DNA of 6,872 nt from a bacterium (GTDB lineage Bacteria; Omnitrophota; Gorgyraeia; Gygaellales; Profunditerraquicolaceae): contig SCRK01000238.1 in NCBI GenBank assembly GCA_004298075.1, positions 1 to 6,872 on the forward strand, given 5' to 3'. Shown here piece by piece: positions 1-6,560 of the stretch. The notes under the pieces are model-generated. The model made no database searches and was not told where the DNA came from. It saw nothing but the letters and a program-made list of their open reading frames with translations. Both the position numbers and the translations under genes were made by a program. Positions within the stretch are counted from its first letter, which is position 1, and every line of letters starts with the position of its first letter.

Positions 1-170
1 GGAAAGATCTCCAGGGGCGTAGCCCGTAATACATCCTCCGGCCCGATAACCCCAATGATGGTCCTTTGCGAGCCTTTTGAAAGATGAGGAGTCAGCCCCA
101 ATTGCTTAACCTTGTCAATTATGTGCTCTATCTGCGCTTGCGTTGCTTCCGGTTTTAAAACAATGATCAT
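1..170 (-). CDS. aroF: DAHP synthase (3-deoxy-7-phosphoheptulonate synthase), N-terminal part only
   Basis: Only the first 56 codons are in the window; the gene runs off the left edge. The product starts MIIVLKPEATQAQIEHIID and continues through HLSKGSQRTIIGVIGPEDVL. This matches what I recall of the N-terminal ferredoxin-like (ACT-like) regulatory domain of Thermotoga maritima-type DAHP synthase, which precedes the catalytic barrel and mediates feedback inhibition by aromatic amino acids. The enzyme condenses phosphoenolpyruvate and erythrose 4-phosphate, the first step of the shikimate pathway. The ATG (168-170) directly abuts the hisC stop with no gap. An AAGGAG ribosome site (180-185) lies 9 nt upstream, inside the end of hisC. 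Placement after pheA and an aminotransferase supports the call. The catalytic domain is not visible, so enzyme identity rests on this domain and the context. Confidence 0.85.
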   Translation of the reverse strand, partial: MIIVLKPEATQAQIEHIIDKVKQLGLTPHLSKGSQRTIIGVIGPEDVLRATPLEIF

Positions 171-1268
171 TTAACTTTTCTCCTTCAGCACTTTTCTTAA
201 AACACGCACAAACCTTTCGTTCTCCTTTTGCGTGCCTATAGTTACGCGGATAAAATTCTTCAGTCCATACTGTTTCATATCCCGGACGATCACCCCGAAT
301 TTAAGCATGGACTTAAATACCTCTACCCCGTCTTTACCCGTGTCTATGAGGATAAAATTCGTCTCCGAAGGCAGGAATCCCAGCCCCATGGAAGAAAGCT
401 GATCGTAGATAAAATTCTTTCCCTGAAGAGTGAGCCGCCGTGTTTTTTTAAGGAATTTTTTGTCTTCCATGGCAGCTAATCCGGCTGCCTGGGCCAGGAT
501 GTTGACGTTAAACGGCTGTCTTACCCGTTCTATGAAATGCACCAGTTCCGCGTTGGCTATCAAATAACCCAGCCGAAGCCCGGCCAGGCCATAGGCCTTG
601 GAGAATGTTTTCAGGATAACCACATTTTTCTTGCGTTTAAAATAGCTTAAAGAATCGGGGTAATCATCGACATCGATGAAGGTGTCGTATGCCTCATCAA
701 AAACAACCATAACATTTTCGGGGAGGCTGGATAAAAATTCCGCCACCTCATATTTAGTGACATAGGTGCCGGTAGGGTTATTGGGATTGGCGATAAAAAT
801 GAGTTTTGTTTTCTTGTCCACCAGTTTCAGTATTGCCCCCAGGTCGTATTTAAAATAACGCAATGGCGCCTTTTTGACCTTGCGATCATTGGCTGCGGAG
901 ACAATTTCATATTCCAAAAACGTCCCTTCAGAGGTAACGATGGATTCATCCGGCTCTACTAAAGTCTTGATCAATAGATCGATCAGCTCATCCGAACCGT
1001 TCCCCAACACGAAGTTTTCCGGTTCAAGCTTAAAATGCCTGGCCAGGCGTTTTTTTAAATAATAGCCCTGGGAATCCGGGTATCGGTTGATCCCTGAGAG
1101 GCACCTCTTCATCGCGATAACCGCCTTGGGAGAAGCTCCAAAAGGGTTTTCGTTTGAGGCCAGCTTGATCACCTGTTTTAACCCCAGCTGTCTTTTGGTC
1201 TCCTCTATAGGCTTACCGGCAATATAAGGCTTGATACCTAAAACATGCTTGCGCACTAAATCTTTCAT
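171..1268 (-). CDS. hisC: HisC-type aminotransferase (histidinol-phosphate or aromatic aminotransferase)
   Basis: A fold-type I PLP aminotransferase of 365 aa, normal for HisC. Motifs in order: SNENPFG (38-44, substrate/cofactor region), GNGSDE (89-94, PLP phosphate loop), NPNNPTGT (161-168, with the Asn contacting the PLP ring oxygen), DEAY (191-194, Asp to the pyridine nitrogen), TFSKAYGLAGLRLGY (221-235, K224 the Schiff-base lysine) and FIRVTIG (339-345, R341 the expected carboxylate-binding Arg). HisC converts imidazole-acetol phosphate to histidinol phosphate, but relatives also transaminate phenylpyruvate, 4-hydroxyphenylpyruvate or prephenate. Here the gene sits 7 bp after pheA and abuts aroF, with no his genes visible, so an aromatic aminotransferase role is likely (inference). 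A GGAG site overlaps the pheA stop, about 12 nt before the ATG, which is a longish spacing. Family certain, substrate not. Confidence 0.93.
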   Translation of the reverse strand: MKDLVRKHVLGIKPYIAGKPIEETKRQLGLKQVIKLASNENPFGASPKAVIAMKRCLSGINRYPDSQGYYLKKRLARHFKLEPENFVLGNGSDELIDLLIKTLVEPDESIVTSEGTFLEYEIVSAANDRKVKKAPLRYFKYDLGAILKLVDKKTKLIFIANPNNPTGTYVTKYEVAEFLSSLPENVMVVFDEAYDTFIDVDDYPDSLSYFKRKKNVVILKTFSKAYGLAGLRLGYLIANAELVHFIERVRQPFNVNILAQAAGLAAMEDKKFLKKTRRLTLQGKNFIYDQLSSMGLGFLPSETNFILIDTGKDGVEVFKSMLKFGVIVRDMKQYGLKNFIRVTIGTQKENERFVRVLRKVLKEKS

Positions 1269-1275
1269 ACTTTAA

Positions 1276-2337
1276 TTATTCTCCTATCGGGTAAGAACCC
1301 AGGATCTTCAGATAATTACATTTCTTTTCCAACTCACCCAAAGCCTTTTTAACCTTTTCATCGTTCTGGTGCCCTAAGATGTCGATAAAGAAATAATACT
1401 CCCAGGCTTTTTTCTTTGAAGGCCGGGATTCGATCTTGGTGAGATTGATCCCATATTTACGAAAAGGAAGGAGCATATCGTATAAAGCGCCTACCTTATC
1501 CTTTACCGAAAAGAACAACGATGTCTTGTCGTGCCCTGTCCTATCCACGCTAGCTGTACCTATTACGAAGAAACGGGTAATGTTATGCGCCGAATCCTCG
1601 ATACCGCTTGCCAGGACTTTTAATCCATAAACTTTAGAGGCCAGGGTTGATGCGATGGCCGCACTGTTTGCGTCTTTTTTCGCCATCTCCGCCGCGCGGG
1701 TGGTGCTGGCAACATCTATAAGTTCGGCGCAAGGCAGGTTTTTCTGCAGCCAGTTCCGGCATTGTCCGAATACATAAGGATTGGAATAAATCCTGCGGAT
1801 CTTCTCTTTCGAAGAGTTGGATAACAGGTTATGCGATACATCCAGGACGATCTGAGAGCAGATCTTCAGCTCCGAATCCACAAAAACGTCTAAAGTGTGG
1901 CTCACCGCCCCTTCGATCGAGTTCTCAACCGGCACCACCCCGTAATCAGCTTCTCTCCGTTCAACCTGCGTAAAAACATCGGCGATGGAATTACATCCGG
2001 AATAGTTGACCTGGGAGCCGAATCTTTTTAATGCCGCCAGGTTGGCAAAGCTTGCTTTGGGCCCAAGATAAGCAATGGTCAGGGACTTCTCCAGGGCCAG
2101 GCTTGCCGACATAACCTCCCGGTATATCGCCTCAAGCGCCCGCTTTTCCAAAGGGCCCTTATTTAATCCGGCGACCTTGCGTAAAACCTGGATCTCGCGC
2201 TCCGGCGAATAAACACTTTTGCCTTTATTGATCTTGATTTTTCCGATCTCCTTTGTTGCCTTGGCGCGTAAATTCAACAAGCTGATCAGCTTGGCGTCGA
2301 GGCTATCAATTTTTTTACGCAACTTGTCCAGGCTCAT
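1276..2337 (-). CDS. pheA: Bifunctional chorismate mutase / prephenate dehydratase (P-protein)
   Basis: A 353-aa cytosolic enzyme turning chorismate into prephenate and then phenylpyruvate, the precursor of phenylalanine. Three domains in order: an AroQ-type chorismate mutase helix bundle (about 1-85, LDKLRKKIDSLDAKLISLLNLRAKATKEIG), the prephenate dehydratase domain (about 86-268, opening TIAYLGPKASFA, with VPVENSIEGAV at 135-145 and the catalytic NITRFFVIG at 252-260), and a C-terminal ACT domain (about 272-350) with VGALYDML and the IESRP motif (302-306) expected to bind phenylalanine for feedback control. Length is slightly below E. coli PheA (386 aa) but close to many bacterial P-proteins. 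I chose the ATG at 2335-2337 because a GGAGG site (2344-2348) sits 6 nt before it; a TTG two codons upstream would abut that site. The start overlaps the end of scpB by 23 bp, suggesting coupled translation. Confidence 0.96.
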   Translation of the reverse strand: MSLDKLRKKIDSLDAKLISLLNLRAKATKEIGKIKINKGKSVYSPEREIQVLRKVAGLNKGPLEKRALEAIYREVMSASLALEKSLTIAYLGPKASFANLAALKRFGSQVNYSGCNSIADVFTQVERREADYGVVPVENSIEGAVSHTLDVFVDSELKICSQIVLDVSHNLLSNSSKEKIRRIYSNPYVFGQCRNWLQKNLPCAELIDVASTTRAAEMAKKDANSAAIASTLASKVYGLKVLASGIEDSAHNITRFFVIGTASVDRTGHDKTSLFFSVKDKVGALYDMLLPFRKYGINLTKIESRPSKKKAWEYYFFIDILGHQNDEKVKKALGELEKKCNYLKILGSYPIGE

Positions 2338-2923
2338 TTCCAACCTCCGCGTTTTCTTCGCTAATCGGTTCTATTTCGTTCTTTATCTGCGCCTCTTGCG
2401 CCAAAACATTGAAATCCTCGAACTTCGGCAGGTCATCCAAAGACTTTAAACCGAAATGCTCAAGGAACTGGCGCGTTGTACCGAAAACAAACGGCCTGCC
2501 GGGGATCTTTTTCCTTCCCGAGACGCGGATCAGGTTTTTATCAAGCAGGCTCTTCATTACCCCATCCACGTTAACGTTCCTCAAGGATTCGATCTCTGAC
2601 TTGGTTAATGGCTGCTTATAAGCGATGATCGCCAGGCTTTCAAGAGCGGGTTTTGACAATTTATCCACCCCGCGGTCTTTATAAAGTTTTTTTAAAAACG
2701 GGGCAAAAGCAGAACAGGTGATCATCTGGAACCCGCCGGCTATCTCTGCTATGCGAAAACCCCGGTTCTCTGCCTCATATTCCTCTTTTAGCCCGTCAAT
2801 AATTTTACGCAGCTGGCCTGATTCCGGATTGCCCAAAACCTTTTTAAGCTGCTCTAAGGTTACCGGCCTTTCTGAAGCGAAGATCAGGGCCTCTACCGCT
2901 GATTTTAAATTATTTTCTTCCAT
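2315..2923 (-). CDS. scpB: Segregation and condensation protein B
   Basis: A 202-aa ScpB/kleisin-partner protein. With ScpA and SMC it forms the bacterial condensin that compacts and segregates chromosomes on the nucleoid. The sequence shows the usual two winged-helix domains: one near 4-75 (LKSAVEALIFASERPVTLEQL, GFRIAEIAGGFQM) and one near 88-165 containing the family signature LSKPALESLAIIAYKQPLTKSEIESLRNVN, then GRPFVFGTT, FLEHFGLKSLDDLP. The tail after about 168 is acidic and low in complexity, as is common in ScpB. The ATG is 2 bp after the ruvA stop, with AAGG 5 nt upstream; the 3' end overlaps pheA. No scpA is in the window, although scpA and scpB are often adjacent, so scpA must lie elsewhere. 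Family call is secure. Confidence 0.95.
   Translation of the reverse strand: MEENNLKSAVEALIFASERPVTLEQLKKVLGNPESGQLRKIIDGLKEEYEAENRGFRIAEIAGGFQMITCSAFAPFLKKLYKDRGVDKLSKPALESLAIIAYKQPLTKSEIESLRNVNVDGVMKSLLDKNLIRVSGRKKIPGRPFVFGTTRQFLEHFGLKSLDDLPKFEDFNVLAQEAQIKNEIEPISEENAEVGNEPGQVA
2344..2348 (-). promoter_or_regulatory. Ribosome binding site that fixes the pheA start
   Basis: GGAGG on the minus strand, inside the 3' end of scpB. It is 6 nt from the ATG at 2337 and 0 nt from the alternative TTG at 2343, so it decides in favour of the ATG. Confidence 0.75.
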
Positions 2924-2925
2924 AG

Positions 2926-3549
2926 CTACCTTGAACGCCTTTGTTTATATACCAGATTAAGCAGCTCTTCGGTGCTGGTAACCCCTGCGTTTTCCTCAAG
3001 CACCTTTTTTAACATATTCAACGCTTCGGTACGCTTATACTCCAACTGCAATAAAACCTCAAGCGCCTCTTCGGAAATATCCTTAGGCATTGATTTGCCC
3101 TGGAGTTGGCGGTCCTGGATCAGGCCGAATTTACCTACCTTATTCTGCAGCTTGGCAACGATCTCCTTTGCCCTCTGTTCCCCTATTCCAGGCAAACCTT
3201 TCAAGAAACTTAAATCCCCCTCGTCAATCGCTTTGGCGATAAGGGAGATGGGTTTATTCAAGGCCTTAAGCGCGGCGCGCGGTCCGATGCCGGAAACCGT
3301 GATAAAAACCTCAAAGAAATCTTTTTCCACCTGGTTCAGGAATCCGATAAGTATAGGGATGCTCCTGGCCGGCTCGATCTGGTGATAGTGATAGGTTATA
3401 AGGTTGATCTTATTGTCCGGGCCGATGGATTCATCTATCCGCTGCATAACGCAGGCAGGGATAAAAACATCATAACTTAAACTGCCTGAATCCAGCACCA
3501 GAAAGTTGTTTCCTTTTTCCAGAACCCTGCCTGATATACGAGAGATCAT
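2926..3549 (-). CDS. ruvA: Holliday junction branch migration protein RuvA
   Basis: A 207-aa protein of normal RuvA length. RuvA tetramers bind four-way DNA junctions and load the RuvB motor for branch migration. Domain I is an OB fold (about 1-63, opening MISRISGRVLEKGNN). Domain II carries two helix-hairpin-helix motifs, VSGIGPRAALKAL (85-97) and LKGLPGIGEQRAKEIVAKL (116-134), that grip the DNA backbone. After a flexible linker (about 140-157), domain III (158-203, EEALEVLLQLEYKRTEALNML) is the small three-helix RuvB-binding module. The start ATG overlaps the ruvC TGA by 4 bp (ATGA), so the two are almost certainly translationally coupled. RuvB does not follow; scpB does, so ruvB is separated from ruvCA in this genome. 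Confidence is high from motifs and context. Confidence 0.97.
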   Translation of the reverse strand: MISRISGRVLEKGNNFLVLDSGSLSYDVFIPACVMQRIDESIGPDNKINLITYHYHQIEPARSIPILIGFLNQVEKDFFEVFITVSGIGPRAALKALNKPISLIAKAIDEGDLSFLKGLPGIGEQRAKEIVAKLQNKVGKFGLIQDRQLQGKSMPKDISEEALEVLLQLEYKRTEALNMLKKVLEENAGVTSTEELLNLVYKQRRSR

Positions 3550-4028
3550 ATTTTTACCTTCGCGATATAACTGTGCGCTATAGCCAGCGCCAGGGCATCG
3601 GTAACATCCATATAACCGGGGAGATTTTTCAGCCCTAATGTGCCGGCAACCATCCTTTGCACCTGCGATTTGGAGGCCAACCCCTTGCCTACAATGGCTT
3701 TTTTTATGCGCGTAGCCGCGTATTCAAAAAACGGTATATTCTTTTCCGCCGCGGCCAGACAGATCACCCCTCTGGCCTGCCCTAAAACATACGAAGTAGC
3801 CGGGTGGCGGTAATGCGAATAGATCTTCTCAAGCACCAGGCAATCGGGCTTGGTATCTTCGATCAACTTGATCACCCCGCGGTATATTTTATCCAACCGC
3901 ATTGGGGCAGGGTCTTTCGCCGAGGTTTTGATTATACCTGCCTCACACAAAGCTATAAGGCTTCCCTTTACCTGGATGACCCCGTAACCGGTGATACACA
4001 AAGCAGGGTCAAGGCCTAAAATGATCAT
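3546..4028 (-). CDS. ruvC: Crossover junction endodeoxyribonuclease RuvC
   Basis: A 160-aa RNase H-fold resolvase that cuts Holliday junctions symmetrically. All four metal-binding acidic residues expected from E. coli RuvC (D7, E66, D138, D141) have counterparts: D7 in ILGLDPALCITGYGV, E67 in VLEKIY, D141 and D144 in MDVTDALALAIAH. LGQARGV (82-88) and GKGLASKSQVQRMV (114-127) are also conserved. Two departures from the usual sequence: the first motif reads DPAL where DPG is typical, and the segment after the catalytic Glu (YSHYRHPATSY) is one residue longer than in E. coli and differs from the usual aromatic/KN pattern that contacts the junction centre. Length is near the short end of the family. 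It overlaps yebC upstream and ruvA downstream by 4 bp each, the classic yebC-ruvC-ruvA order. Confidence 0.96.
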   Translation of the reverse strand: MIILGLDPALCITGYGVIQVKGSLIALCEAGIIKTSAKDPAPMRLDKIYRGVIKLIEDTKPDCLVLEKIYSHYRHPATSYVLGQARGVICLAAAEKNIPFFEYAATRIKKAIVGKGLASKSQVQRMVAGTLGLKNLPGYMDVTDALALAIAHSYIAKVKI

Positions 4029-4780
4029 TCCTCTGCGGCAACCTCATTCATGATCTCATCCGGGATATCGAAGTTGGCATAAACCTGCTGCACATCATCG
4101 TGCTCTTCCAGCGCCTCTATCAATTTCAAGAGCTGCCTGGCTTCATTTCCCGTCACCTTGATCGTAGAAGAAGGGATCATGGTCAATTCCGCATCCTCCC
4201 ATTTGATCCCTTTATCCTGGAGCGCCTGCTTGACCTTCTCCAGGTCCTGGACCGAGGTAAAGATCTCATAGATGTTTTCATCATGCTTCATATCTTCGGC
4301 CCCGGCATCAAGGACAATATTCATCAATTCATCTTCTTTGATCTTATCCTTTGTCACGGTGATATAGCCTTTTTGGGTGAACATCCAGCTGACCGAACCT
4401 GCTCCGGCCATATTCCCGCCTTTTTTTGACATAATATTGCGCAGCTCGGCGGTGGTGCGGTTTTTATTATCGGTGAGCGAATCAGCCAGGATCGCAACAC
4501 CTCCCGGGCCATAGGCCTCATACATAACCGCCTCGTAAATTACCCCGGGGAGTTCTCCCGTGCCCCGTTTGATCGCCATCTTCACGTTATCTGAAGGCAT
4601 ATTCGCTTCCTTTGCCTTCTGCATTACCGCCCGCAGCCGCGGATTAGTATCCGGGTTGCCGCCTCCGTCGCGGGCGATCACCGTAAGCTCCTTGATGATC
4701 TTAGTGTAGGTTGCCCCTTTTTTGGCGTCGGCAATGCCCTTCTTTCCTTTGTTTGTTTTCCATTTTGAATGACCTGACAT
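4025..4780 (-). CDS. yebC: YebC/TACO1 family translation factor or regulator
   Basis: A 251-aa member of the YebC/PmpR/TACO1 family, close to the usual 240-250 aa. It opens with the family hallmark MSGHSKW, although the following KTNKGKKGIADAKKGATYTKI differs a little from the common SKIKRKKGANDAKRGKIFTKL style. Further signatures: NPRLRAVMQKAKEANMPSDNVKMAIKRGTGE (about 46-76), YEAYGPGGVAILADSLTDNKNRTTAELRNIM (about 88-118) and GSVSWMFTQKGYI. Members have been described as transcriptional regulators and, more recently, as ribosome-associated factors that help translate difficult stretches such as proline runs; the role here is not determined. The start has a strong AGGAGG site. It is the first protein gene after rnpB, 37 nt downstream, and overlaps ruvC by 4 bp. 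Confidence 0.95.
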   Translation of the reverse strand: MSGHSKWKTNKGKKGIADAKKGATYTKIIKELTVIARDGGGNPDTNPRLRAVMQKAKEANMPSDNVKMAIKRGTGELPGVIYEAVMYEAYGPGGVAILADSLTDNKNRTTAELRNIMSKKGGNMAGAGSVSWMFTQKGYITVTKDKIKEDELMNIVLDAGAEDMKHDENIYEIFTSVQDLEKVKQALQDKGIKWEDAELTMIPSSTIKVTGNEARQLLKLIEALEEHDDVQQVYANFDIPDEIMNEVAAEE

Positions 4781-4785
4781 GACTT

Positions 4786-4791
4786 CCTCCT
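4786..4791 (-). promoter_or_regulatory. Ribosome binding site of yebC
   Basis: A perfect AGGAGG, 5 nt before the yebC ATG, in the 37-nt gap after rnpB. It lets yebC be translated independently, unlike its downstream neighbours, which rely on stop-start overlaps. Confidence 0.8.
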
Positions 4792-4817
4792 GTTGGATTT
4801 TATTTCTTTATTAAATA

Positions 4818-5194
4818 AAGCAGGCAGAATAAGCCGGGTTCTGTCTTGGTGTGATTATCCACACCGGTTAGTGGCTATTCCTCTCAATTCCCGCGTTGCC
4901 GCGAGAACTTTAGCAGCTTACCCTCCCGCCCTTTCCCGAAATCACTTTCGGGATTTTCAAGCGGATAGCCCTTAATCTACAATGAAGTAGAGTGGGCGGG
5001 ACTTTTGTGCTTTGCTCCGCGTAGAGATTGCCGCGTTTCATCTCAGGGTTTTCGCCCTTACTCGTCTCTGTGGCTCTGATCCGTCCGCCGATGTTTTGTG
5101 GCGGAGATGGGGATTACCCATTACGTTATCCTCTGGAGCCCGGACTTTCCTCCCGCCATTTATTCAATGACGGGCAGCCACATTCTGCCTGCTT
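4818..5194 (-). ncRNA. rnpB: RNase P RNA (M1-like, bacterial type A)
   Basis: This 377-nt RNA is the catalytic subunit of RNase P, which trims the 5' leaders of precursor tRNAs. The ends are fixed by helix P1: AAGCAGGCAGAAT at 5182-5194 (5' end of the RNA) pairs perfectly over 13 bp with ATTCTGCCTGCTT at 4818-4830. Conserved blocks are present in order: GAGGAAAGTCCGGGCTCC (starts at 5152, P4 5' strand region), CCACAGAGACGAG, the central GCGGCAATCTCTACGCGGAG-type block (5012-5035), GAGGAATAGCCAC, and ACAGAACCCGGCTTA (4830-4844, P4 3' strand and tRNA-CCA region). An 8-bp hairpin with a 4-nt loop (4934-4953) is a likely P12-type stem. Its first 31 nt lie inside the rnhA coding region. I see no good promoter at the 5' end and no poly-U terminator after P1, so processing out of a longer transcript is likely (inference). 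Confidence 0.96.
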
Positions 5195-5610
5195 ATTGTC
5201 AAAGGATCTTTCAGTGTTTTCTTAACCGCTTCATTAGCCAGCTTATCCGCTCCGCGATTTTCCTCCCGCGGGATATGGTTGACCAGAACTTTTTCGAATC
5301 CGGTCAAAAGCCGTGTTGCCCGGTTGTATAAATTTAATATCCCCGCCTGCCTTACCTTGTAAACCTTGTTTAACTGCCTGGCCAAAAGCTGGCTGTCGGT
5401 ATTGATCTTTAAAGTTTTGGCTTTTAGCAGGAGCGCTTCCTCAAGGGCATATATAAGGGCGGTGTATTCGGCGACATTGTTGGTAGCTTGACCGATATAG
5501 TTTGAAATATTTCTTATTGCCCTGCCTTCGCTGCAGATCACCACCCCTATCCCGCTGTGCCCGGGATTGCCCTTTGACGCGCCGTCAATATAGATATCTA
5601 AATGGCTCAT
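5164..5610 (-). CDS. rnhA: Ribonuclease HI family protein
   Basis: A 148-aa RNase H that degrades the RNA strand of RNA:DNA hybrids (R-loops, lagging-strand primers). The four carboxylates of the DEDD active site are visible: D9 in IYIDGASKGNPG, E48 in NNVAEYTALIYALE, D72 in INTDSQL, and D122 in NRGADKLANEA. The YIDGASKGNPG/NNVAEY style is that of the short, ungapped bacterial-archaeal type without the basic protrusion of E. coli RNase HI. The domain ends near residue 133; the last nine or ten residues (from about 139) are encoded by DNA that is also the 5' end of rnpB. The ATG overlaps the stop of the upstream zinc-ribbon gene by 4 bp, and an AAGGA abuts the start too closely to be ideal, so stop-restart coupling is probable. 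This zinc-ribbon/rnhA/rnpB layout suggests a nucleic-acid-processing group. Confidence 0.93.
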   Translation of the reverse strand: MSHLDIYIDGASKGNPGHSGIGVVICSEGRAIRNISNYIGQATNNVAEYTALIYALEEALLLKAKTLKINTDSQLLARQLNKVYKVRQAGILNLYNRATRLLTGFEKVLVNHIPREENRGADKLANEAVKKTLKDPLTISRQNVAARH

Positions 5611-6326
5611 TCCTTAATATAAAGGATACGGTTGCAGACTTCACAGGTGATAATGGCGTCATACATCTTGATCAGGTTGATCACCTGTGGAGGAACATTC
5701 ATATTGCAGCCGGAGCAGGAATTATCTTTGACGCTGACGATCGCCAGGCCGTCGCGGCTGCGCAATATCCTCTCATACAAAGAACTCACCTTGGGGTCTA
5801 TCCCGGGGATAAGTTGCTTACGCTGCGCCTGCAGCACTCCAAGCCGGTCGTCGATCTCCTTGAGGCGCGATTCAACCTTTTTCTTTTGTTCGTTAAATAC
5901 CTTCTCCTCTTCCTTGATCTTTATGTTCTCCTGCTCGATCTCCTTCTTTACCTTATCGGTTTCTTCAAAGAGCATAAGGATCTTTTCTTCAACCAGGCCT
6001 CCGTCTGCCTTGGCATCCTGGATCTGCTGAAGCATGGTCTGGTATTCTTTATTGGTTTTAAGAGAAAAAAGCTGGCCCTGAAGTTTTTTGGCCGCCTCTT
6101 CTTTAGAACCCAGCTCCAATTCTTTATCCTTGCGCTGTTTCTGAAGGTCTAATGACTTTTTCTCAAGGGCTGCTAGGTTCTGCTTTTTTGCCTCAAAAGA
6201 CGCCTCAATAGCCTTGATCTCCAGCGGCTTAGCCTCTTTTTCGTTGTTCAAGGCATAAATCTCGCTGTCCAGTTCCTGCAAGCCCACCAGGCCGATTATC
6301 TGCGTCTTAAGATCAGCTGCAGCCAA
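5607..6326 (-). CDS. Coiled-coil protein with C-terminal C4 zinc ribbon (COG1579-like)
   Basis: A 239-aa protein. Residues about 10-170 are rich in K, E, Q and L with heptad-like spacing (LDSEIYALNNEKEAKPLEIKA, KKEIEQENIKIKEEEKV), predicting a long antiparallel coiled coil. The C-terminus has a four-cysteine zinc ribbon, C204-x2-C207 and C228-x2-C231 (CSGCNMNVPP ... ITCEVCNRILY). This is the architecture of the DUF164/COG1579 family, which includes Chlamydia CT398 (CdsZ) and Helicobacter HP0958 (FlgZ), implicated in binding RNA, sigma-54 or secretion/flagellar partners. The function here is unknown. I place the start at TTG 6324-6326: AGGGAG lies about 5 nt upstream, and the longer reading frame from 6419 would be translating tRNA-Val. 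The gene starts 26 nt after that tRNA and overlaps rnhA by 4 bp. A nucleic-acid role fits the rnhA-rnpB context but is inference. Confidence 0.88.
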   Translation of the reverse strand: MAAADLKTQIIGLVGLQELDSEIYALNNEKEAKPLEIKAIEASFEAKKQNLAALEKKSLDLQKQRKDKELELGSKEEAAKKLQGQLFSLKTNKEYQTMLQQIQDAKADGGLVEEKILMLFEETDKVKKEIEQENIKIKEEEKVFNEQKKKVESRLKEIDDRLGVLQAQRKQLIPGIDPKVSSLYERILRSRDGLAIVSVKDNSCSGCNMNVPPQVINLIKMYDAIITCEVCNRILYIKE

Positions 6327-6330
6327 GTTT

Positions 6331-6337
6331 TCTCCCT
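6331..6337 (-). promoter_or_regulatory. Ribosome binding site supporting a TTG start
   Basis: AGGGAGA on the minus strand lies between tRNA-Val and the zinc-ribbon gene, 4 nt before the TTG at 6326 (5 nt if the core is read as AGGGAG). It is the main reason for preferring this TTG over the in-frame ATG inside the tRNA. Confidence 0.7.
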
Positions 6338-6351
6338 TTATAATTTTTAAT

Positions 6352-6425
6352 TGGGCGATAGAGGATTCGGACCTCTGACCTCCACAATGTGAATGTGGCG
6401 CTCTAACCAACTGAGCCAATCGCCC
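6352..6425 (-). tRNA. tRNA-Val (anticodon CAC)
   Basis: A complete 74-nt cloverleaf. The acceptor GGGCGAT/ATCGCCC has discriminator A and no encoded CCA. The D arm is GCTC-AGTTGGTTA-GAGC. The anticodon stem is CCACA/TGTGG with loop TTCACAT, giving CAC, which reads GUG (Val). The variable loop is AGGTC and the T arm is AGAGG-TCCGAAT-CCTCT. Two notes: CAC is a supplementary Val anticodon, since UAC usually covers GUG, and T-loop position 55 is C where U is almost invariant. The opposite strand would give a His-like GTG loop but has no proper D or T arms, so the minus strand is right. The gene lies downstream of the CAU tRNA, probably on the same precursor. Confidence 0.9.
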
Positions 6426-6436
6426 TTAAAATTCAA

Positions 6437-6471
6437 TAAACTGGGCCCAGAAGGGTTCGGACCTCCGACCA
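6437..6471 (-). repeat. 35-bp direct repeat, copy B (orphan tRNA 3' end, putative att site)
   Basis: Identical over 35 bp to 6615-6649, offset 178 bp. It carries the variable loop through discriminator of the CAU tRNA, plus 6 nt of downstream flank, but no 5' half. It cannot form a tRNA by itself. Confidence 0.95.
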
Positions 6472-6483
6472 GTCGCTAGCGCT

Positions 6484-6503
6484 CCCCAAAGGGGCTCTGC
6501 CCC
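6484..6503. repeat. Overlapping alternative hairpins
   Basis: CCCC (6484-6487), AAA, GGGGC (6491-6495), TCT, GCCCC (6499-6503). The central G tract can pair with either flanking C tract, so two mutually exclusive hairpins are possible. The palindrome CGCTAGCG lies just to the left (6474-6481). Confidence 0.8.
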
Positions 6504-6539
6504 TATGGCGTTCGCTCCGCTCACTGTTACCCCGAAAGC

Positions 6540-6560
6540 GTGGGGAAAATTTTTCCCCAC
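6540..6560. repeat. 21-bp perfect inverted repeat inside the tRNA-embedded unit
   Basis: GTGGGGAAAA and TTTTCCCCAC flank a single central base, giving 10-bp arms. No U-run follows on the minus strand, so it is not a typical terminator for the leftward transcript. On the plus strand a short T-run (6566-6570) follows at a distance. Function unknown. Confidence 0.85.

Noticed and set aside
2338..2343. TTG start for pheA two codons upstream
   Set aside because: The GGAGG site would touch the TTG with no spacing, while the ATG at 2337 has 6 nt.
2972..3385. 137-codon plus-strand open frame opposite ruvA
   Set aside because: Antisense shadow of a clear ruvA; no family resemblance or ribosome site.
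4806..4820. AT-rich inverted repeat after rnpB as a terminator
   Set aside because: CTTTATT/AATAAAG around a single base is weak, overlaps P1 and has no G/C stem; it is more likely chance or a processing region.
5197..5202. Perfect TTGACA on the minus strand just before rnpB, as a -35 box
   Set aside because: No -10-like hexamer lies 16-18 nt further on, and transcription from it would start about 30 nt inside the RNA, losing the P1 5' strand. It sits within rnhA codons.
5502..6152. 216-codon plus-strand open frame opposite the zinc-ribbon gene and rnhA
   Set aside because: It is the antisense of two well-supported genes. Its leucine/phenylalanine-rich product is what reverse reading of a Lys/Glu-rich coiled coil gives.
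6327..6419. N-terminal extension of the zinc-ribbon protein to an ATG at 6419
   Set aside because: The first 31 codons are mostly tRNA-Val sequence; the TTG at 6326 has its own ribosome site and the coiled coil begins after it.
6352..6425. tRNA-His(GTG) on the plus strand
   Set aside because: The near-palindromic anticodon arm gives GTG on the other strand, but the D and T arms only form correctly on the minus strand.
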